Part shown: positions 18,200 through 27,838 of the stretch, piece after piece | Layout of the letters: each line of letters starts with the position of its first letter | Numbering within the stretch: the first letter of the stretch is position 1 | Source of the DNA: Nocardia sputorum | GTDB taxonomy: Bacteria; Actinomycetota; Actinomycetes; Mycobacteriales; Mycobacteriaceae | Reading direction: 5' to 3' | Length of the DNA stretch: 64,000 nt | NCBI RefSeq assembly: GCF_027924405.1 | Contig: NZ_AP026978.1 | Span: 4,960,001-5,024,000, forward strand | The notes under the pieces: model-generated | Told to the model about the DNA's origin: nothing | What the model saw: the letters and a program-made list of their open reading frames with translations, nothing else | The model's database searches: none | Position numbers and translations under genes: made by a program

Positions 18200-19477
18200 A
18201 TGGGTCTGCCGTTCTTGGTAGCGATTGGCGCCGCCCTGTTGGAGCAGTCGAAATCGGGTCCGCCGGACAGCGGTTCGCGCGACGAGAGCCCCGACGCGGC
18301 CATCGCACGCAACCGCATCGCCGAAATCATGCGTGCGGGTTCCGATCTGCAGACCCAGTCGCCGAAAGTTCCGGAGACCGCGTACAAGAATCCGGACGGG
18401 ATCGACGATCTCTATCAACGTGTGCAGGCGATGTCGATCACCGATGTCGTCGCGCTGCATCAACGGTGGGAGTCCATTCGCAATCGGCTGGAGCAGGGTT
18501 TGCGGGGTTTCGCGCCGGAGATCGGCAAGGCCATGGAAGGCAAATGGGAAGGGGCGGCGGCGAAGGCCGCGGCCGACGGGATCAAGGAATACGTCGACAA
18601 GTCCAGCGGACTGATCAGGTCGGTGCAGATCGTCGCCGAGAAGGTGAAGATCATCCGATCGGGCATCGAGGTCACCCGGCCCGCCGTGCAAGAAGCACCG
18701 GCGCATACCTGGACCAGCAACGTCGCGAGCTGGGTGCCCGGCCCGACCTGGAAGTTGAACCAGCATCGCGACGAAGCCGCGCACGATGCGTCCGTGAACG
18801 TCGTCAAGAACGTCTTCTATCCTGCCGTCCGGGAAGCCGACACCGGCGTTCCGCTGGTACCCAAGCCGTACAACCCGGTGCACGATTCCGGCGATCAGCC
18901 GTCCGCGTCGAACAGCGGTTGGCAGCCGTCGTCGTCCGGTACCGACACCAGCGATAAAGCCGGCACGGTGGACCCAGCACAGCTACCTGGTACCGAGAAC
19001 ACGGCGGAGAACACTGTCCCGTCGAGCACGAATCCTGGTGCTGAACAAGAAAGCACGCCCGAACAAACCACGACCACGCCGGCCGGCACGAATCCGTCGA
19101 CCCAACCGGCGAGCACCAATCCTGGCACCGATCCATCACTGACCCGCCCCGGAACACCGGGTCCCGGATCTCCGAACACGCCGAGCCCGGGCAGTCCCGG
19201 CCCGGGCGTACCCGGCCTCGGCACCCCCGCGCCGGGCCGCAGCATCAACGGCGTCCCGGGCGGCGTTCCCACCGTCGCGTCCGCGCGTCCCGGCACCGGC
19301 CGACCGGGATCAGGCGGCATGCCGGGCATGATGGCGCCGGGCGCTCGCGGCAAGGGCGACGACGACAAGGAACACCAGACGAAGGACTACTTGGTGAACC
19401 AGCGCAACGGCGAGGAACTCACTGGTCTCGGTGCGGAGAACAGGGTGAAGTCGGTGCCGCCGGTGATCGGCGAATGA
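18200..19477 (+). CDS. WXG/PPE-like putative type VII secretion substrate with Pro-rich tail
   Basis: A 425-residue protein. Residues about 75-240 are helical with a W-E-G turn (W116-G118 in GKWEGAAAKAAADGI), the layout of PPE and long WXG proteins secreted by ESX systems. Residues about 240-390 are a low-complexity Pro/Thr/Ser/Gly tail (repeated NPGT, PGSPGPG). The C-terminus ends with KDYLVNQRNGEELTG and PPVIGE, which recalls other PPE-like proteins next to EspG genes. ATG 18200 has GGGGGA six bases before it. EspG, the chaperone for such proteins, is the next gene. Confidence 0.8.
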   Translation: MGLPFLVAIGAALLEQSKSGPPDSGSRDESPDAAIARNRIAEIMRAGSDLQTQSPKVPETAYKNPDGIDDLYQRVQAMSITDVVALHQRWESIRNRLEQGLRGFAPEIGKAMEGKWEGAAAKAAADGIKEYVDKSSGLIRSVQIVAEKVKIIRSGIEVTRPAVQEAPAHTWTSNVASWVPGPTWKLNQHRDEAAHDASVNVVKNVFYPAVREADTGVPLVPKPYNPVHDSGDQPSASNSGWQPSSSGTDTSDKAGTVDPAQLPGTENTAENTVPSSTNPGAEQESTPEQTTTTPAGTNPSTQPASTNPGTDPSLTRPGTPGPGSPNTPSPGSPGPGVPGLGTPAPGRSINGVPGGVPTVASARPGTGRPGSGGMPGMMAPGARGKGDDDKEHQTKDYLVNQRNGEELTGLGAENRVKSVPPVIGE

Positions 19478-19517
19478 GCGAGCCGAATAGCGACACCATG
19501 CCACGCAGGATACGGCC

Positions 19518-20306
19518 GTGGTGCATGACGAAGGGGCCGGCTTCGTGAGCCGACAGGATTGGTCGTTCACCGCGCTCGGCTTCACGGTGCTGTGGCGAGC
19601 CGTCGAGCGCGACGTGCTGCCGTACCCCTTGCAGTACCGGTCCACCGCGGAGACCGTCGCCGATTACGAGTCGGAGTGGAAGGCCGAAGCAGCCGGACTG
19701 CACCGTCGCCTGGACGAGTCCCTCTACAGCGCACTGCGTGTTTTGGCCGAACCCGAGGCACGCATCGAGATGGCGGGTTTCAACGGAAGAGACAAACTGC
19801 GCGTGCACGCCGCCGTGCAATATCGCCATGCCGTGCTGCTGATACAAGAACCCACCTCGTCGCCGGATAGCGGTGGGGCGGTGCAAATGTCACTGATCAG
19901 TGCGGAGGACGTCAGCCGTCGGGTTTTCGATCTGCTGCCCGACGCCACACGCGGCAGCGGCCCCGGCATCGAGATCGCTCGGCACGAACTCGACGCCGAG
20001 GACGACGAGCCGTTCCGCGTAGGCGCACCACCCCCGCCCCGCGCCCGAGCCGAGCAATTCTTCGAACGCCCCCGCACCACCATTGCCCACGTCGCGGTGT
20101 ACGCGGGCCCGGCCTGGGACAACCGCCCAGCACCCTCCCGCGGCTTCCACGTGATGGACTATCCCGACGGCCGCTATCTCGTCCGCAGCGGAGCCACCAT
20201 CAAGGCCGTCCCCGCCGACACCACCGAACTACGGACCCAACTCGACCGAGTCGTCCGTGCGACGATCACAGCCTTTCGTGAGGAAAGCGATCCGAGTTAC
20301 ACCTGA
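19518..20306 (+). CDS. ESX secretion-associated protein EspG
   Basis: A 262-residue protein of the EspG family, the cytosolic chaperone that binds PE-PPE pairs and keeps them soluble for type VII secretion. Family features: FTALGFTVLWRAVERDVLPYPL at the N-terminus, ARIEMAGFNGRDKLRVHAAVQYRHAVLL in the middle, and FHVMDYPDGRYLVRSGATIKAVPAD near the end. The GTG start at 19518 is possible, but GTG 19545 (SRQDWSFTAL) with AAGGGG before it is equally likely. No other ESX core gene is in the window, so this EspG serves an orphan module or an ESX system elsewhere. Confidence 0.85.
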   Translation: MVHDEGAGFVSRQDWSFTALGFTVLWRAVERDVLPYPLQYRSTAETVADYESEWKAEAAGLHRRLDESLYSALRVLAEPEARIEMAGFNGRDKLRVHAAVQYRHAVLLIQEPTSSPDSGGAVQMSLISAEDVSRRVFDLLPDATRGSGPGIEIARHELDAEDDEPFRVGAPPPPRARAEQFFERPRTTIAHVAVYAGPAWDNRPAPSRGFHVMDYPDGRYLVRSGATIKAVPADTTELRTQLDRVVRATITAFREESDPSYT

Positions 20307-20321
20307 CGCATCGAACCCCGA

Positions 20322-20353
20322 GCCGCTCCAGCCCTATTTCCTGCCGGAGCGGC
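20322..20353. terminator. Bidirectional terminator
   Basis: Perfect 8-bp stem GCCGCTCC / GGAGCGGC with a 16-base loop between convergent espG and the proline-rich membrane-protein gene. Confidence 0.55.
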
Positions 20354-20368
20354 GGGTGCTTCGACAGC

Positions 20369-21244
20369 TCAGTCGAGGATGTTCAGGACCACCGCCGTAA
20401 ACATCAGGGCGAAAAATGCGCCGAAGACGACCCAGCTGGTACGGATCCAGTTGAGACCCGGCCACCTCGGCGGCTTCGGACCCATCGCCCCCGGCAGAAG
20501 GTAGAACGCCGGAGTGCGGTAGTACACCGTCGTGCGGCATCCGGGTTCTACCGGCACGACAGTCTCCGCCGGACCCATATCGGCGTCCCACGCGCGGACG
20601 AAGAACCTGACGAGAAGGTTGACCCCCCGCGTCAGGACTTCGACCCGGTAGAGCCCAGGAGCCACCGGAATGTGGGTAGGCCCCCATGAGGCATTGGGTA
20701 TTTCATTGCCGTTCACATAGATGCGCGGTCCAGTCGTCGCGTATACGGGGCCCGCGATCCACCATCGGAAGTAGGACGTGTCGACCACGATGCCGGTCTC
20801 GCCTGGCTCGGGCCGGAAGGCTTCCACCGGGTGGCGCTCGACATTCTGAAAGAACCGCAACCTCGGCCGGTCGACGGTATGCATTGGGGGCGGCACGTAG
20901 TGTGTCGTCCCACCATACGAAATGGGCTCCGGCATATATGGATTCGGGTGCGAATGGTTAGGCATCGGACCGCCGCCCCAATGCGTTTGCGCCGACCCGT
21001 TGAATCCCATGGAGTTTGGTTGCGCGGAGCCGGTGCTCATCTGTGCAGATTGCGGCGGACTCGCCCAACCAGGCTGACCCGCCGGTGGAGCAGCGCCTGA
21101 GACGGCGCGTCCCGGTGGCCACGGGCCGCCAAAACTCGTGTGCCCCTCCTGGGCGATACCCGGACTCGCCTGGCCCGGCTGCGGCGGAGGTGCGGACGGC
21201 CGGCTCCCGGGGCCACTGATATGCGGTCCCTGCTGATAATTCAC
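20369..21244 (-). CDS. Proline-rich protein with C-terminal membrane anchor
   Basis: A 291-residue protein. Residues 1-120 are Pro/Gly/Gln-rich and disordered (many PPQPGQ, PPAGQP runs). Residues about 125-255 look like a compact beta-rich domain (RPRLRFFQNVERHPVEAFRP, GIYVNGNEIPNASWGPTHIPVAPG-type segment, YRVEVLTRGVNLLVRFFVRAW). A single transmembrane helix near 268-288 (SWVVFGAFFALMFTAVVLNIL) ends it, so the bulk is cytoplasmic or periplasmic depending on topology. GTG 21244 follows GAGGGGAA at nine bases. Last gene of the minus-strand ESX-like operon. Function unknown. Confidence 0.75.
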   Translation of the reverse strand: MNYQQGPHISGPGSRPSAPPPQPGQASPGIAQEGHTSFGGPWPPGRAVSGAAPPAGQPGWASPPQSAQMSTGSAQPNSMGFNGSAQTHWGGGPMPNHSHPNPYMPEPISYGGTTHYVPPPMHTVDRPRLRFFQNVERHPVEAFRPEPGETGIVVDTSYFRWWIAGPVYATTGPRIYVNGNEIPNASWGPTHIPVAPGLYRVEVLTRGVNLLVRFFVRAWDADMGPAETVVPVEPGCRTTVYYRTPAFYLLPGAMGPKPPRWPGLNWIRTSWVVFGAFFALMFTAVVLNILD

Positions 21245-21279
21245 AGTGCGTACTTCCCCTCGTTGTACTGGCACGATCG

Positions 21280-22176
21280 TCAGGCCGAAGCAGGCTGGTT
21301 TTCCTTACCCAGGAGGGCATAGATGACAGCGGCGACGGCCTGGGTGAGCGTCTGCACGTCTTTGAAGGCTTTCGCCATGTCGAGAAGTAGCGTGGAGATC
21401 TTCAAACCGTCGCGCCCGATCCTCGCGATCACCGCCGCTGCGACGTGCGGGCCCGCCGCGCCCAGAGACGCCGCGAGTTCCAGGGTGTACCCGATCAGTG
21501 CTCCCGCGAGGCTGGTCAGGATGTCCTGCACCATCTTGCGGAAGGCCTTGACGATCTTCGACGCGGTATCCATGATTTCGCCGAGAGTTGCCGCCACGCC
21601 ACCCGCCCCGGCGATCTGGTCGATGAGATCCGTGGCCCGGTTCCGGTAGGCGTCCCCCGCGTTCCCGGTCCATGTCGCGATATCGGACTCCAGACCCTTC
21701 TGCCACGAATCGCTCATGCCGGTCAGTTCCTTGGCGATGCGATTCCAAGACGCGGAGTACGCCGCCACCATCTTGTCATTTCCAGCGAGTCCATCCAGCA
21801 CCTTCCGGTACGGCTCGACGTGCGTGAGCATCCATCCGGCGATCTGGTCGCCCACGAATCCGAACGGGTCGACCACCGCATCCGCAACGGATGCGCCTGC
21901 CGAGATGCCACCCGTGATCGCCTCGAACGTCTTGGCGTTTTTGAAATTGGCGTAGGCCTCCCAAGCGTCTCCGGCGATGGTGCCGGACAGAACCCCGGGC
22001 AGCTTGGTTTCTTCGTCCTGCTTCAGGCCGATGTCGTGCATCCAGAAGACGGTCTCCTGGAAGTACTCCTCCCGATAGTCGGTGCCGTCGGCGATCAGTG
22101 GATTGTTCTCGGGCTTCTTCCGGTCGTCGAAACCAGGGGTGTGCTCGTTGAGCCAGTCACCAACTCTTGTGCTCAC
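21280..22176 (-). CDS. WXG-type putative type VII secretion substrate
   Basis: A 298-residue helical protein. After a hydrophilic N-terminus (about 1-80), helices surround a W-T-G motif at W169-G171 in SDIATWTGNAGDAYRNRATDL, the turn of the WXG100 fold. The C-terminal 120 residues are hydrophobic helices (VAATLGEIMDTASKIVKAF; ALIGYTLELAASLGAAGPH) resembling long WXG proteins exported by ESX systems. The GTG start overlaps the preceding gene by four bases (GTGA). No toxin domain is recognisable. Confidence 0.78.
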   Translation of the reverse strand: MSTRVGDWLNEHTPGFDDRKKPENNPLIADGTDYREEYFQETVFWMHDIGLKQDEETKLPGVLSGTIAGDAWEAYANFKNAKTFEAITGGISAGASVADAVVDPFGFVGDQIAGWMLTHVEPYRKVLDGLAGNDKMVAAYSASWNRIAKELTGMSDSWQKGLESDIATWTGNAGDAYRNRATDLIDQIAGAGGVAATLGEIMDTASKIVKAFRKMVQDILTSLAGALIGYTLELAASLGAAGPHVAAAVIARIGRDGLKISTLLLDMAKAFKDVQTLTQAVAAVIYALLGKENQPASA

Positions 22177-22526
22177 TTCGGGCCTCTCGATGCGTCGGCG
22201 ATGGTTTCCCGCAGTTCGGTCACCGATCTGCCGAAGGCGCTGTCCTTGTCTTCGAATGACGCTGCGACGAGGTCGAGTTTGCTCGGCAGCGCCGCGACGT
22301 CCTCCGCGAGCTTGCGGATCACGGCGATGGTGTTGCGATGTTTGTCGTCCAGCACCAAGTGCACGAGCGGCCGGGGAATCTCGCCGAACCCGTCGTCAGC
22401 GGAACCCAGGTAGTCGGCGGCCTCCAGCGACAACGTCAAACTCTTCATGAGTGTCTGCAGCTTCGCGGCATGATCGCGCACTTCATCAGGATCGACGGAG
22501 ATGGCGTCGGGATTGGTCACGGTCAC
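22173..22526 (-). CDS. EspC-like ESX-associated protein (DUF2580 type)
   Basis: A 117-residue helical protein that begins ISVDPDEVRDHAAKLQTL and continues with SLEAADYL, FGEIPRPLVHLVLDD and LAEDVAALPSKLDLVAASFEDKDSAFGRSV. This order matches the small EspC/DUF2580 proteins encoded in ESX loci, which form secreted helical bundles. It overlaps both neighbours by four bases, so translation is coupled to the YbaB gene upstream and the WXG gene downstream. Confidence 0.82.
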   Translation of the reverse strand: MTVTNPDAISVDPDEVRDHAAKLQTLMKSLTLSLEAADYLGSADDGFGEIPRPLVHLVLDDKHRNTIAVIRKLAEDVAALPSKLDLVAASFEDKDSAFGRSVTELRETIADASRGPK

Positions 22527-23110
22527 ACCAGCCAGGAGCGGTTGTAGTACTCGGTCTCCGGATCCGGTTCATCCGGGACGACGATCTGGTCACGGTTGGG
22601 TTTGCGGCTTCGCGGCGAAGCGGTCGGCTCCGCGGACGCCGCGCCCGGTTGCGCCGGGAAAGGAGACGAGGTCATGGACGGGCTGTAGCCGGACGAGGAA
22701 GCGGCACGGTCTTCGAATGGCGCGCTCGTCCGCGGCTCGGGATCGGGGAAACGCTCGGCGTACTGAGCGGTGATCGCGGCACCCGCCTCATCGTCGCCGA
22801 CGGTGTTCCGCACGAGTTCGCCGACCTGTATCCGCAACGCCGATTGGGCCCGTCGCAGACACGCCATGATCTCGGCGGACAACACCGCCGGGTCCATCCC
22901 CCTCGAACCGGGCGACAGATCGATCGCCGTGGGCGCACCGCTGCTGTCGACGGTGACACGAACCCGATCGTCCTTACCGGCCTCGGTGACGGTCAGCGCC
23001 CGCATGCGGCTTTCCAACTCCTGAAACCGTTCGGCCCGACGCTCGAAATCCGCTGCCATCCGCGCCAAGTCTTCCGCAGCATGGTGCACATCGAATGCGG
23101 CCATCAACAC
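22523..23110 (-). CDS. YbaB/EbfC family protein of the ESX-like operon
   Basis: A 195-residue protein. Residues about 10-105 are the YbaB/EbfC fold: a coiled N-terminal helix (EDLARMAADFERRAERFQELESRM), the beta core VRVTVDSSGAPTAIDLSP and a C-terminal helix (LSAEIMACLRRAQSALRIQ). The last 70 residues are a disordered Pro/Ser-rich tail. YbaB proteins bind DNA; longer versions regularly open ESX-associated operons in Nocardia and Mycobacterium, where their role is unknown. First gene of a four-gene minus-strand operon. ATG 23104 is the alternative start. Confidence 0.83.
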   Translation of the reverse strand: MLMAAFDVHHAAEDLARMAADFERRAERFQELESRMRALTVTEAGKDDRVRVTVDSSGAPTAIDLSPGSRGMDPAVLSAEIMACLRRAQSALRIQVGELVRNTVGDDEAGAAITAQYAERFPDPEPRTSAPFEDRAASSSGYSPSMTSSPFPAQPGAASAEPTASPRSRKPNRDQIVVPDEPDPETEYYNRSWLV

Positions 23111-23722
23111 CTCCTACTACTTCGCAACTGCCTGGTTCGACCAACACACACCGACACGCATCTTCACGTGTCCTACATCGACACTGACGCAGCGGACGGC
23201 CGATCGGTTCCATCGGATTCCGTGCTATCGGTGTCCTACCGAACTGAGGCCGAACCCAAGAGCCGCCTATTTTGGCGGAGGACCACGCGCCGCTGAAAAC
23301 GTCCACCACAATGTTGCTGCGGCGCAACACTACTCGCGCTCGACTACGACGCCCGCACGGGCGAACTCGCCGCGCTGATCGGATTACTGAACTGATGATC
23401 ACAAATAAGCGCTGGTCAGGCAGGTACTCCCGGCAGTGAAAACAAATGCGGAGGTATGGAGACCTAACCTTGGCCTATGCCTCGCTGGAGTACGCACGGT
23501 CGCAACCCGGCGCGAGTAGGGCGACTGGCGCGGCTCGGCACGGATTCCCAATCCCTCTCGGCCACAAGCATTTCCAGGGCGACGATCAGATCGATCACGG
23601 CCTCGGGAAGTGGGCGCAGGCCACCGTCGAATGTCGAGGACGAAGCACCGGAGCCCACGCCTCCTCGAGTACATCCGGGCTCCCTCGCACCGAAGACCGA
23701 AACGCTCTCGCGCACAACGGCG
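23111..23722. other. Divergent intergenic region
   Basis: About 600 bases between the YbaB operon (-) and a membrane-anchored protein (+). It contains a small palindrome (TGTTGC-TGCGGC-GCAACA near 23313) and must hold the operon promoter. The frame of the plus-strand gene extends up to ATG 23477, but the extension is Arg/Ser-rich and unlike protein. Confidence 0.4.
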
Positions 23723-24232
23723 ATGGGAATGCCGCCGCTGCCGCCACGGGACCGGGACGACGAACCGCATCGGCTGTATCACTCGGGCGCGGCCGCGTTC
23801 GTCGGGCTCTGCGTCGGTGTGCTGCTGCTGGTGGTGTCCGGGTGTCTGCTCGTCGATCACCCGACGCAGACGGCAGCGGCAACGTCCACCACAGCGGTCC
23901 GCACCAGCACCCCGACGTCCACGGCACCCTCGTCCACCGCGCGCACGACGCCTTCCGTCGCCGCCGCACCGCCGGTCCGGACGGGCATCGGGATCACCTT
24001 CGGAAAGGTCATCTCCAACGACGGTACGACGATGGTGGTGCGCAACGCGTTCACCAGCAGCAGCCTCGAGGTTCGTGCCGACGCCAACACGAAGGTGAAC
24101 GTCCTGGTCGCCAAACGCGCCTCCGACATACGCGTGGGCGCCATCGTCGCCGTCTACGGGCGGCAGTATCCGGATCAGACGATCGTCGCCGAGTTCATCA
24201 CCGGCATCTCGATCGGCGGTCCCACGAGATGA
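23723..24232 (+). CDS. Membrane-anchored protein with a C-terminal beta domain (DUF5666-like)
   Basis: A 169-residue protein: short cytoplasmic N-terminus (MGMPPLPPRDRDDEPHRL), one transmembrane helix around residues 24-46 (FVGLCVGVLLLVVSGCLLV), a Thr/Ser/Pro linker, and a C-terminal beta domain (GITFGKVISNDGTTMVVRN, VRADANTKVNVLVAKRASDIRVGAIVAVYG) that resembles the small OB-like DUF5666 fold. The domain would lie outside the membrane. ATG 23723 is chosen on composition; ATG 23477 is the longest option. Function unknown. Confidence 0.65.
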   Translation: MGMPPLPPRDRDDEPHRLYHSGAAAFVGLCVGVLLLVVSGCLLVDHPTQTAAATSTTAVRTSTPTSTAPSSTARTTPSVAAAPPVRTGIGITFGKVISNDGTTMVVRNAFTSSSLEVRADANTKVNVLVAKRASDIRVGAIVAVYGRQYPDQTIVAEFITGISIGGPTR

Positions 24233-24248
24233 TCCGCCCGCTCGCGCC

Positions 24249-27200
24249 TCAGGAACGCCCGCGTAGCGCCGCTTCCACCACCGCGTCCTCGACCGGCTCG
24301 GGCTGACCCCACACCCTCCGCGCCAGCCGCAGTTTCCCGGCCATGCCGGCCACCAACGCCGCCTCCGCCGCCGCGTCGGCGCCGCCCTGCCTGAGCTGTT
24401 TGCTGTAGCGAACCGCATCGACGACGACCGACTTGACGCGTTCGTGATCGAGGTAGGTCCGCAAGTCGCGCCGCCACTCCCCGGTCGCGGCCTCGGGCTC
24501 GGCGGCGATCCACGCCGCGAGGAACGCCTCCTGTTCCTGCGGGAGGTAGCCCATCTTGTGCAAGTGGGTGGCCACGTCGTACACCGGGTCGCCGTACAGG
24601 GCGAATTCCCAGTCGAGGAACACGACCCGGCCGTCTCGCACGATCATGTTCTTGCGGTGCACGTCGGCGTGCACCATCCGGAAGGGCCGCGCCTCGAGCG
24701 TGTCCCACGACGCGACGATGTGCTCGAGCGGCTCGTCGGGGACGCCCAACCGGCGGTACAGCTCGCCGAAATCCGCGCTGCTCTCGCGATACACCCGGGC
24801 GGTGACGGCGGACAATCGACGGGCGAAGGCGGCGGGGTTCTCGGTCCCGTCGGACTCGATCGGCGGCAGCAACTCGCGTGGGATACGCCTGAGTTCGGCG
24901 AACAACGCCGCGACATCCGCCGGTACGTGCGCCGGGACCGGGACGCCGCGCGGCGCTATGCGATCCAGGAGGTCGCCGTCGATGTAATCGTGGATCTGGA
25001 AGGCGGGACGCACCGATTCCCAGCGCAGCTTCGGCGCCGCGGCGACGAACGGCTCGATCGCGATCAGCACCGCGGGCTCCGGCCACTGCCGCAGGTCCAT
25101 CACGTCGGCGCCTTCGACGGGAATCCGCACGTTCACCGCACCCGCGACACCGTCGACCCGGACGTTGTGGTTGTAATACCCTGCGGCCGACTGCGGCCGG
25201 GTGAGCGCGTCGTCGTACATCGCCTCGGCGTCGACACCGAGTACTCGTGCGATCAGTCGGGCGGCATCGCGGTCCACGGCCGAGCCGGGCGTCGGCGGCT
25301 GGATGCGCGACCGCGCGGCCGCGGCGGCTCTGGAGATGTCGGGTTCGGTCCAGCCGTAGAGCGCCAGGACCGCTCGCGCGACGAGGACGAGCCCCGGATA
25401 GACGTTCGCGCCCTCGAATTCCGCGATAGCCCAGCGCGCGCTGCGGACGGCCGCCTCGCGTTGCCCACGGCGCGCGAAGACACCGGCGCGGAACAGCTCG
25501 GCCCTGGCCCGCCCGGACCGGTACCCGGCCTGCTCGAGGATCTCGCAGGCTTCGGTGAGCGCACGCTCCGCGGCGTCCAGTTCGCCGAGTGACAACCGCG
25601 CCAACCCGAGTGCGGTGTAGGCCTTTCCGAGCTCGTGCAACGCACCCAGCTCACGCTGCCGCACGATCGCGGTCCCAGCGGCCGCGATCGCCCGGGCCGG
25701 GTCGGTGAGCGCCAGCAGCTCGGCGACATTCGTCGCGATATTGGCTTGGCCGACGACGCTTCCGGCGGCTCGATAGTGGGTGTCGGCCTCGTCCAGATAT
25801 CGTGCGGCGCGCTCGGTGTCGAATGCCAGCCGGTAGGCGAGATGACGCAACCGCGCCACGTCCCCGAGGAACTCACGGTCGTCGCCGTCCGCCATCGCGA
25901 CGAGTTCCTCGCACATGGCCAGTGCCTGGCCGAATCGGCCCTGGCACATGTGCAAGTCGGCCGCCCACTGGCCGGCGACGAGCCGGGCCCGGCCCGATCC
26001 GCGCGACCACACGTCTTCGTAGATGGCCAACGCGTCGTCGGTGTCACCGAGGATGCGGCGTGCGTTCGCCGCGGCGACGGCCAACCGTTCCGCGATCGGT
26101 CCGGTCCCATCCAGGTCGACGCCGCGGGTGAGCCGATCGGCTTGCTTGGCGTCGCCGAGCAGCACCGCCGCTTCCGCTTCCAGGCACCGCGTCAGTTCCG
26201 ACAGTTCCGCCATACCTGCCAGGTTCTCATGCGGATCGGTCAGGTAACGGTCGAGATCGCTGATCACCCCGCCGATTCCTTGGCTGCCCCCGGCCGCTTC
26301 GATCCGATCGACGTATCCCAGCAACGTCACCGCGGACAGCAGCCCGGACCGGACCCCGTGGTATCCCGCCTCCCGCAGAGCGGCGACGCGGCCTGCCGGT
26401 CGCTCCGCACGCGTGAACCAGAGGTCGTGCAGCACCCCGTGCAGCGTGCGCCGCACGTCCGGATCCAAACGCCGCTGCAGTGCGTCCACCATCAGTTGGT
26501 GCAGCTGGAAACGCTCGCCTTCGTCCGCCGCGTACACGAACGAGTATCCGATGAGGGACTTCCAAGCGGCGATGTGGTGCGGTAGCCCGAACTGCCGTGC
26601 CACCACGGTGAAGATCTCCCGATCGAAGGTGCGCGGCAGGCCCAGCAACTCCAGCATCCGAACCTCGTCGGGGCGCACGTGTTGCAGGAAACGTTCGAGA
26701 ATCGGTTCGGGAGAGACCAATTCGGCAGGCGTCACCCAGCCCGCGCGGGTGCGGGCGTCGATGGCCAGATGCAGGTAGAACGGCACGCCCGCACTCGACG
26801 CGGCGATCGCGGCGCGCTCCGCGGAATCCTCGATGCCGGACGCGTCGAGCAAGGCGAAGCGGGCGTCCATCGGCAGGTCGTCGACCGGCACCGCCCGGAT
26901 TCTGCCCGACCACTCCGGGTCGTGCCGCTCCCAGCCCAGCGGCTCGCGGCTGGCGATCACCACCAGTCCGGTGTCCAGCTGCGCGACCACATCGCGTAAC
27001 CACGCGTCCGACGCCGCCGCGCGGCCTTCGCGGTCGGTGCCGCCCATCAGCGCTTCGTAGGCGTCCAGGAAGACCGCGTAGGGCTGCCTGCCTTCGGTCC
27101 CGCTCTTGAGATCTTCGGCGAAGAGATAGGAGACGGCCTCTTCCAGGCCCGCGAGACTCAATCGGTCGAGTTCCTGGAGAACCGGGTCCTGGCGTATCCG

Positions 27201-27689
27201 ATGGGTGCGGATCGCGCGGCGGGCGCCGATGTCCAGCAGCCGGGTCGCGGTGCCGAAGACCGGGATCCCGGTGGCGTCGTTGAGGATCTCGGTCAGGATC
27301 TCGCTGTGCTCGGCCAGCGCCAGCGACTCCGAGGTCAGGCGCAGATGCGGGTGCATGCGCTGCCACAGCACCGCGCAGGCGATGTCGAAGCGGTGGAATT
27401 TGATCTTCTGCGCGCCGAACTGCATGCGCAGCACGGCGAGGCCCTCCGCGGCCTGCCGATGACTCGGAACCTGCAGATCCAGCACCGCCGCCGGATGCTT
27501 CTTCTCGACTCGCGCGCGCAGCTCGGTGACCAAACGCGATTTGCCGATCCCGCCCACACCGCTGAGCAGCATGACCCGCGGCTGCTCGGCGGCGTCTGCC
27601 AGTAGTTCGTCGAATCGCGTCAGCACCAGCTCACGGTCGACGAACGGGCGGCTGGTCGAACCCGGCTGGAATCGTGCGGTCAACGCCAT
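24249..27689 (-). CDS. STAND-type P-loop ATPase / TPR-like repeats / aminoglycoside-phosphotransferase-like kinase fusion
   Basis: A 1146-residue cytoplasmic protein with an unusual three-part layout. Residues about 15-420 form an AAA/STAND NTPase with Walker A GVGGIGKS (G44-S51), a Walker-B-like [12 protein letters not shown] and a later [11 protein letters not shown] segment. Residues about 430-830 are helical TPR-like repeats. The last 300 residues are an APH/choline-kinase-type fold with HADVHRKN (H1007, catalytic D1009, N1014) and [17 protein letters not shown] (metal-binding D1026), so the kinase looks active. ATG 27689 has AGGAGG at a good distance. STAND proteins are signal-triggered switches; here TPR-sensed input might control phosphorylation of a small molecule. 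Divergent from a WGR-propeller gene 149 bases away. Confidence 0.88.
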   Translation of the reverse strand: MALTARFQPGSTSRPFVDRELVLTRFDELLADAAEQPRVMLLSGVGGIGKSRLVTELRARVEKKHPAAVLDLQVPSHRQAAEGLAVLRMQFGAQKIKFHRFDIACAVLWQRMHPHLRLTSESLALAEHSEILTEILNDATGIPVFGTATRLLDIGARRAIRTHRIRQDPVLQELDRLSLAGLEEAVSYLFAEDLKSGTEGRQPYAVFLDAYEALMGGTDREGRAAASDAWLRDVVAQLDTGLVVIASREPLGWERHDPEWSGRIRAVPVDDLPMDARFALLDASGIEDSAERAAIAASSAGVPFYLHLAIDARTRAGWVTPAELVSPEPILERFLQHVRPDEVRMLELLGLPRTFDREIFTVVARQFGLPHHIAAWKSLIGYSFVYAADEGERFQLHQLMVDALQRRLDPDVRRTLHGVLHDLWFTRAERPAGRVAALREAGYHGVRSGLLSAVTLLGYVDRIEAAGGSQGIGGVISDLDRYLTDPHENLAGMAELSELTRCLEAEAAVLLGDAKQADRLTRGVDLDGTGPIAERLAVAAANARRILGDTDDALAIYEDVWSRGSGRARLVAGQWAADLHMCQGRFGQALAMCEELVAMADGDDREFLGDVARLRHLAYRLAFDTERAARYLDEADTHYRAAGSVVGQANIATNVAELLALTDPARAIAAAGTAIVRQRELGALHELGKAYTALGLARLSLGELDAAERALTEACEILEQAGYRSGRARAELFRAGVFARRGQREAAVRSARWAIAEFEGANVYPGLVLVARAVLALYGWTEPDISRAAAAARSRIQPPTPGSAVDRDAARLIARVLGVDAEAMYDDALTRPQSAAGYYNHNVRVDGVAGAVNVRIPVEGADVMDLRQWPEPAVLIAIEPFVAAAPKLRWESVRPAFQIHDYIDGDLLDRIAPRGVPVPAHVPADVAALFAELRRIPRELLPPIESDGTENPAAFARRLSAVTARVYRESSADFGELYRRLGVPDEPLEHIVASWDTLEARPFRMVHADVHRKNMIVRDGRVVFLDWEFALYGDPVYDVATHLHKMGYLPQEQEAFLAAWIAAEPEAATGEWRRDLRTYLDHERVKSVVVDAVRYSKQLRQGGADAAAEAALVAGMAGKLRLARRVWGQPEPVEDAVVEAALRGRS

Positions 27690-27838
27690 GCTGTGTCCCC
27701 CCTCCTGACGAACCCGGCACGATTCTGCCAGACCCGCCACGGCCCGCAAGGACGTGACCGCGGCCGGTTTCCGCTGAATGTCGGTGCCCGTTGCTAACTT
27801 TCGTTTCGTTCTGATCTGACGAAACCAGGCGAGGCGCT

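Noticed and set aside
24249..24418. Minus-strand frame 23399-24418 as a separate kinase fragment
   Set aside because: It is an alternative frame of the ATPase-kinase gene end and of the membrane protein region; the APH motifs are in the 24249-27689 frame.
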